A stretch of DNA of 64,000 bases from contig CAJJNQ010000005.1 in NCBI GenBank assembly GCA_905193155.1, forward strand, positions 1 to 64,000, given 5' to 3'. Position numbers and translations under genes: made by a program. The notes beneath the pieces were generated by a model, which saw only the letters and a program-made list of their open reading frames with translations, had not been told where the DNA came from and did no database searches. The DNA comes from an uncultured Christensenella sp. (GTDB lineage: Bacteria; Bacillota; Clostridia; Christensenellales; UBA1750). This document shows positions 62,969-64,000 of this stretch, one piece after another (positions within the stretch are counted from its first letter, which is position 1; every line of letters starts with the position of its first letter).

Positions 62969-63896
62969 AGGAAGCATTTGCGATATTCAGGGACTGATGG
63001 TGGGACACGCGCAGAATGAAGAGGCACGCACCGGCTGCACGGTGCTTTGGGCGCAGGACGGATTCGTCGCAGGCGTGGACGTGCGCGGCGCGGCTCCCGG
63101 CACGCGGGAGACCGATCTTTTGAAGAGCGAAAACATGATGCCCCGCATCAACGCCATCGTGCTCTGCGGCGGCTCTGCCTTCGGACTGGACGCCTGCTCC
63201 GGCGTGATGCACGCGCTGGAAAAGCGCGGCGTGGGCTTTGACGTGGGGCTGACCAAGGTGCCGATCGTCTGCGGCGCGGTGCTGTTCGATCTGGGCGTGG
63301 GCGACGCTTTCACCCGTCCGGATGCGCAGATGGGCCGTCAGGCACTGGACAATACAACCTGCTCCCCCGCCTGGGGACATGTCGGCGCGGGCACGGGCGC
63401 AACGGTGGGAAAGCTCCTGCTGCAAAGCGTCCCCGGCGCGCAGCCCAAACGCAGCGGCATCGGCACGGCCTCTATCCGTCTGCCCGGCGGCGGTACGGTT
63501 GCGGCGATGATCGCGGTCAACGCAGCGGGCGACGTTTACAATCCCGCAACGGGCGAATGTGTCGCCTGTGCGGAGCTGAACGGCAAAAAGCTGCCCGCCA
63601 TGTCGCTGCTCGGCAGCACGGAATCCCTCGGCGCGATGTTCGGGCAGAACACCACCATCGGCGTGGTGGCGACAGACGTCAAGCTCAGCAAGGTGGAATG
63701 CAACCGCCTGGCCACCGTGGCGCACGACGGCTATGCGCTGGCGATCCGCCCGGTACACACCTCCGCCGACGGAGACACACTCTTTGCCATCTCCCACGGC
63801 GAATATGAATGCGACCCCATCGTGCTGCAAGCCGCCGCAACGGAGGTCGTCGCCCGCGCCATCCAGAACGCGGTCACGGAACCGAAGGAGGAATAA
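62961..63896 (+). CDS. P1 (DmpA/S58) family peptidase-like protein
   Basis: 311 residues. Self-processing N-terminal nucleophile hydrolase family; relatives are aminopeptidases or beta-peptide hydrolases. The fold markers are GHVGAGTGATVGK and the cleavage region QNTTIGVVATD, where Thr would become the nucleophile after cutting behind Asn. N-terminal GLMVGHAQNEEARTGCTV is typical. Overlap with birA and a four-base gap to acpS suggest one operon. The substrate is unknown. Confidence 0.88.
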   Translation: MYKGSICDIQGLMVGHAQNEEARTGCTVLWAQDGFVAGVDVRGAAPGTRETDLLKSENMMPRINAIVLCGGSAFGLDACSGVMHALEKRGVGFDVGLTKVPIVCGAVLFDLGVGDAFTRPDAQMGRQALDNTTCSPAWGHVGAGTGATVGKLLLQSVPGAQPKRSGIGTASIRLPGGGTVAAMIAVNAAGDVYNPATGECVACAELNGKKLPAMSLLGSTESLGAMFGQNTTIGVVATDVKLSKVECNRLATVAHDGYALAIRPVHTSADGDTLFAISHGEYECDPIVLQAAATEVVARAIQNAVTEPKEE

Positions 63897-63899
63897 ACC

Positions 63900-64000
63900 A
63901 TGCTCAAGGGACTGGGCTGCGATATGATCGAAGTGGAGCGCATCCGGCAGGCGCTTTCCAGGCCGAGCTTTCTGCGCCGGGTCTACACGCTGGAAGAGCG
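63900..64000 (+). CDS. acpS: Holo-[acyl-carrier-protein] synthase, 5' part
   Basis: The first 33 codons are in the window, cut by its end. GLGCDMIEVERIRQAL and the following FLRRVYTLEE match the N-terminus of AcpS, which adds phosphopantetheine to acyl carrier protein; the Asp in CDMIEVERI is the magnesium ligand. AAGGAGG lies just before the ATG, inside the end of the peptidase gene. Confidence 0.9.
   Translation, partial: MLKGLGCDMIEVERIRQALSRPSFLRRVYTLEE

Overview
This 64 kb window is a bacterial chromosome segment from an anaerobic, probably gut-associated member of the Clostridia (Firmicutes). The evidence is a GC-rich coding style (bulk genes clearly above 50% GC, AT-rich promoters), strong GGAGG ribosome sites, TTGACA/TATAAT-type promoters with 17-base spacers, an LPXTG pilus locus with sortases, a LytR-CpsA-Psr enzyme, diaminopimelate epimerase, an oxygen-sensitive 2-oxoacid:ferredoxin oxidoreductase and an iron-type alcohol dehydrogenase. 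No rRNA, tRNA, IS element, phage or CRISPR array was seen. Genus cannot be fixed from the sequence alone.

Layout. 0-3.3 kb: sialidase-like and GH30 glycosidase genes, then a decayed carboxymuconolactone-decarboxylase/cupin gene. 3.4-6.3 kb: ABC-2 exporter and a small putative lipoprotein. 6.4-6.8 kb: RNase P RNA. 6.8-9.0 kb: zinc-ribbon coiled-coil protein, RluA-type pseudouridine synthase and a small membrane protein. 9.2-12.9 kb: a 1025-residue zinc-ribbon/disordered/membrane/Ig-like protein and an Xre regulator. 13-17.3 kb: thioredoxin, RseC-like, TcdA, SLOG, MscS and LCP proteins. 17.4-27.2 kb: a glutamine-centred block: glnA-ANTAR regulator-hisH-hisF, carAB and guaA. 27.4-33.3 kb: an oligopeptide ABC transporter (oppBCDFA order) whose first gene lacks its start. 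33.3-42.3 kb: a complete sortase-assembled pilus locus with its own signal peptidase. 42.7-49.7 kb: D-2-hydroxyacid dehydrogenase, GH27 alpha-galactosidase, asnA, dapF, a U32-like Fe-S protein and glutamate dehydrogenase. 49.9-55.4 kb: an aryl-pyruvate fermentation operon (two paaK, iorAB, ACT protein). 55.6-64 kb: alcohol dehydrogenase, shikimate kinase, a sodium symporter, a CNNM/CorC transporter, YwaF-like protein, recX, birA, a P1-family peptidase and the start of acpS.

How it fits together. Nitrogen assimilation is a strong theme: glutamine synthetase, glutamate dehydrogenase, asparagine synthetase and three class-I glutamine amidotransferases (HisH, CarA, GuaA) lie in the window, and an RNA-binding ANTAR regulator is translationally coupled between glnA and hisH. 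A second theme is peptide and amino-acid catabolism (Opp transporter, GDH, indolepyruvate oxidoreductase). A third is host or food glycans and surface attachment (sialidase-like, GH30, alpha-galactosidase, pilus).

Most notable observations: (1) the 1121-residue pilus protein carries 14 tandem HxHxxxC units in a Cys/His array that looks built for metal binding or disulfides; (2) oppB is cut at its 5' end exactly beside the pilus-locus terminator, suggesting that the pilus locus or a rearrangement replaced the opp promoter; (3) the glnA-ANTAR-hisHF coupling; (4) three acidic-TVY[RK] motifs in the zinc-ribbon membrane protein that resemble Ser/Thr-kinase target sites; (5) an orphan promoter-terminator unit between carA and guaA.
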